Assembly (NCBI RefSeq): GCF_030068605.1 | Contig: NZ_JASJOU010000003.1 | Span: 496,001-560,000, forward strand | From: Xanthocytophaga agilis | GTDB lineage: Bacteria > Bacteroidota > Bacteroidia > Cytophagales > 172606-1 | DNA: 64,000 nt | Direction: 5' to 3' | In this document: piece by piece, positions 63,050 through 64,000 of the stretch | How the letters are laid out: each line of letters starts with the position of its first letter | Numbering within the stretch: position 1 is the first letter of the stretch | The notes under the pieces: generated by a model | Databases searched by the model: none | What the model was told of the DNA's origin: nothing | The model's input: only the letters and a program-made list of their open reading frames with translations | Made by a program: the position numbers and the translations under genes

Positions 63050-64000
63050 TTAAAATATTTCCCACAATGTAAAAAAGAAGGTAGCTCCTTTATCGGGAGC
63101 TGCTTCAGTCCAGATATGTCCTCCATGTTTTGCGATAATACGTTGTACAGTAGCCAATCCAACTCCTGTCCCTTCAAAATCTCGTTTGGAGTGCAAACGC
63201 TGAAAAGGCTGGAATAATTTATCAGCGTACTTCATATCAAAGCCGACCCCATTATCTTTGATATAATATACAGGGGTTTCATTCTCTGTTATTTTACCCA
63301 ACTCAATAACTGTTTCTTCTCTTTTTCCTGTATATTTCCAGGCATTGTTCAGTAAATTCTGTAATGCAATACCCAGAAGCTTCTCATCTCCCATCACTAT
63401 CAGATCATCAGAAATGCGGGTAACAACTTTGCGTCCAGGACTCTCCTTCTGTAAGTCTTTCAAGATAGAATAAGCTATTGTACTTAGATTAACAGCCTCT
63501 TTATTGACTTCTGATTTAGTTACTTTGGCTAATTTCATCAGATCTTCAATCAACTGCCCCATTTTCTGGGTAGCGCTACGAATAGTATTCAAATATTCAA
63601 TGCCTTCAATGTCCAGCTTCTCAGCATAATCTTCCTGTAAGGCTCTGCTAAAACCATCAATACTCCGTAATGGAATGCGAAGATCGTGAGAAACAGAATA
63701 GGAAAATGCTTCCAATTCCTTATTGGCAGCAATCAGTTGCACGGTCCGTTCCTTAACTTTTTGTTCAAGTTCTTCGTTTAGCTGCTCTATTTTTAGCTCA
63801 TATTGTTTCTTTTGGGTAATATCCATGATGATACCTGTTGCCCGTATAGGTTTTCCACTCTCATCACGAACTATCACCTTTCCCATATCATATACCCATT
63901 TCCAGGTGCCTGATTTGGTTAAAAGTCGAAGTTCAGCCTGATAATAAGAAGTTTGGTTCTTCAAATGACCTTCCATTATTCCCGTTGTAGCCTCCAGGTC
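63050..64000 (-). CDS. PAS/PAC histidine kinase (partial, N-terminus beyond the window)
   Basis: The frame is open to the right edge; 316 residues are visible. They start within a PAC segment (TGIIMDITQKKQYELKIEQL), then a coiled-coil linker and a dimerisation helix with phospho-His in FSYSVSHDLRIPLRSIDGFS (about residue 100). The ATPase domain follows: N box NLLNNAWKYTG, G1 DNGVGFDM, F box LFQPFQRLH, G2 GTGVGLATVQRI, ending FFFTLWEIF. An internal ATG at 63976 is not the true start. With the receiver-kinase downstream it probably forms a phosphorelay; the sensing part is outside the window. Confidence 0.9.
   Translation of the reverse strand, partial: DLEATTGIMEGHLKNQTSYYQAELRLLTKSGTWKWVYDMGKVIVRDESGKPIRATGIIMDITQKKQYELKIEQLNEELEQKVKERTVQLIAANKELEAFSYSVSHDLRIPLRSIDGFSRALQEDYAEKLDIEGIEYLNTIRSATQKMGQLIEDLMKLAKVTKSEVNKEAVNLSTIAYSILKDLQKESPGRKVVTRISDDLIVMGDEKLLGIALQNLLNNAWKYTGKREETVIELGKITENETPVYYIKDNGVGFDMKYADKLFQPFQRLHSKRDFEGTGVGLATVQRIIAKHGGHIWTEAAPDKGATFFFTLWEIF

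Noticed and set aside
1-64000. Search for tRNA, rRNA, CRISPR arrays, insertion sequences and phage genes
   Set aside because: No T-loop/anticodon arm pattern, no regularly spaced repeats, no transposase or integrase motif was seen; short RNAs could have been missed by eye.

Overview
The window reads as an ordinary chromosomal segment of a Bacteroidota bacterium, most likely of the order Cytophagales. The reasons are an ECF sigma / FecR / SusC / SusD set, large FtsX-like permeases of the Cytophagales type, many family proteins common in this phylum (DUF1573, DUF4136, DUF4142, DUF5686, DUF6089, GSCFA), lipoprotein signal peptides, weak Shine-Dalgarno signals and promoter elements of the TTTG...TAnnTTTG kind. 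I see no rRNA, tRNA, CRISPR array, phage or insertion sequence. The assignment is inference from gene content.

Layout. 1-10.6 kb: the 3' end of an HPt-bearing signalling protein, DUF4136 and DUF1573 envelope proteins, a fused E1 alpha/beta 2-oxoacid dehydrogenase, an orphan LuxE-like acyl-protein synthetase, type III pantothenate kinase, a TPR lipoprotein and an RlmI-like methyltransferase. 10.7-18.1 kb: a nutrient-uptake locus read leftwards in the order ECF sigma, FecR anti-sigma, SusC with an STN domain, SusD. 18.5-21.1 kb: small unknown proteins and an SDR oxidoreductase. 21.4-34.0 kb: five tandem paralogous FtsX/MacB-type permeases with no ATPase gene beside them. 34-39.2 kb: a three-gene envelope operon, a GMC oxidoreductase and a DUF4142 lipoprotein. 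39.2-50.7 kb: a GH43-like secreted hydrolase, a SanA-like protein, a DUF5686 outer-membrane protein, TsaC, Pgk, a J-domain membrane protein and MnmA. 50.7-56.2 kb: a gene-poor stretch with a possible decayed gene, then a run of a degenerate TrpF-like protein, a TPR lipoprotein, small envelope proteins and SurE. 56.5-61.1 kb: a coiled-coil membrane protein, the S6-S18-L9 operon, GSCFA and DUF6089 proteins. 61.1-64 kb: two histidine kinases read leftwards, the second cut by the window end.

The most interesting signal is regulatory. Permease genes 1 and 3 of the five-gene cluster are each preceded by two adjacent palindromes of the form CTGTTC-N6-GAACAG, about two helical turns apart. In both cases a -24/-12 sequence of sigma-54 type (TTGG-N8-TTTG and TTGG-N8-CTTG) lies 50-62 bp further down. 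The spacing is what is known for NtrC-family enhancer sites. If right, part of the cluster is under sigma-54 activator control while the neighbours are not. Other points worth a second look are a TrpF-fold protein that has lost its catalytic residues, a solitary LuxE-like enzyme, a candidate pseudogene at about 51.2-51.65 kb, and a C-terminal cysteine-pair cap shared by two TPR lipoproteins.

Terminators are many and clear; most convergent gene pairs share a bidirectional hairpin, which made several start and stop choices firmer. Functions named here come from reading motifs by eye; no database search was run.
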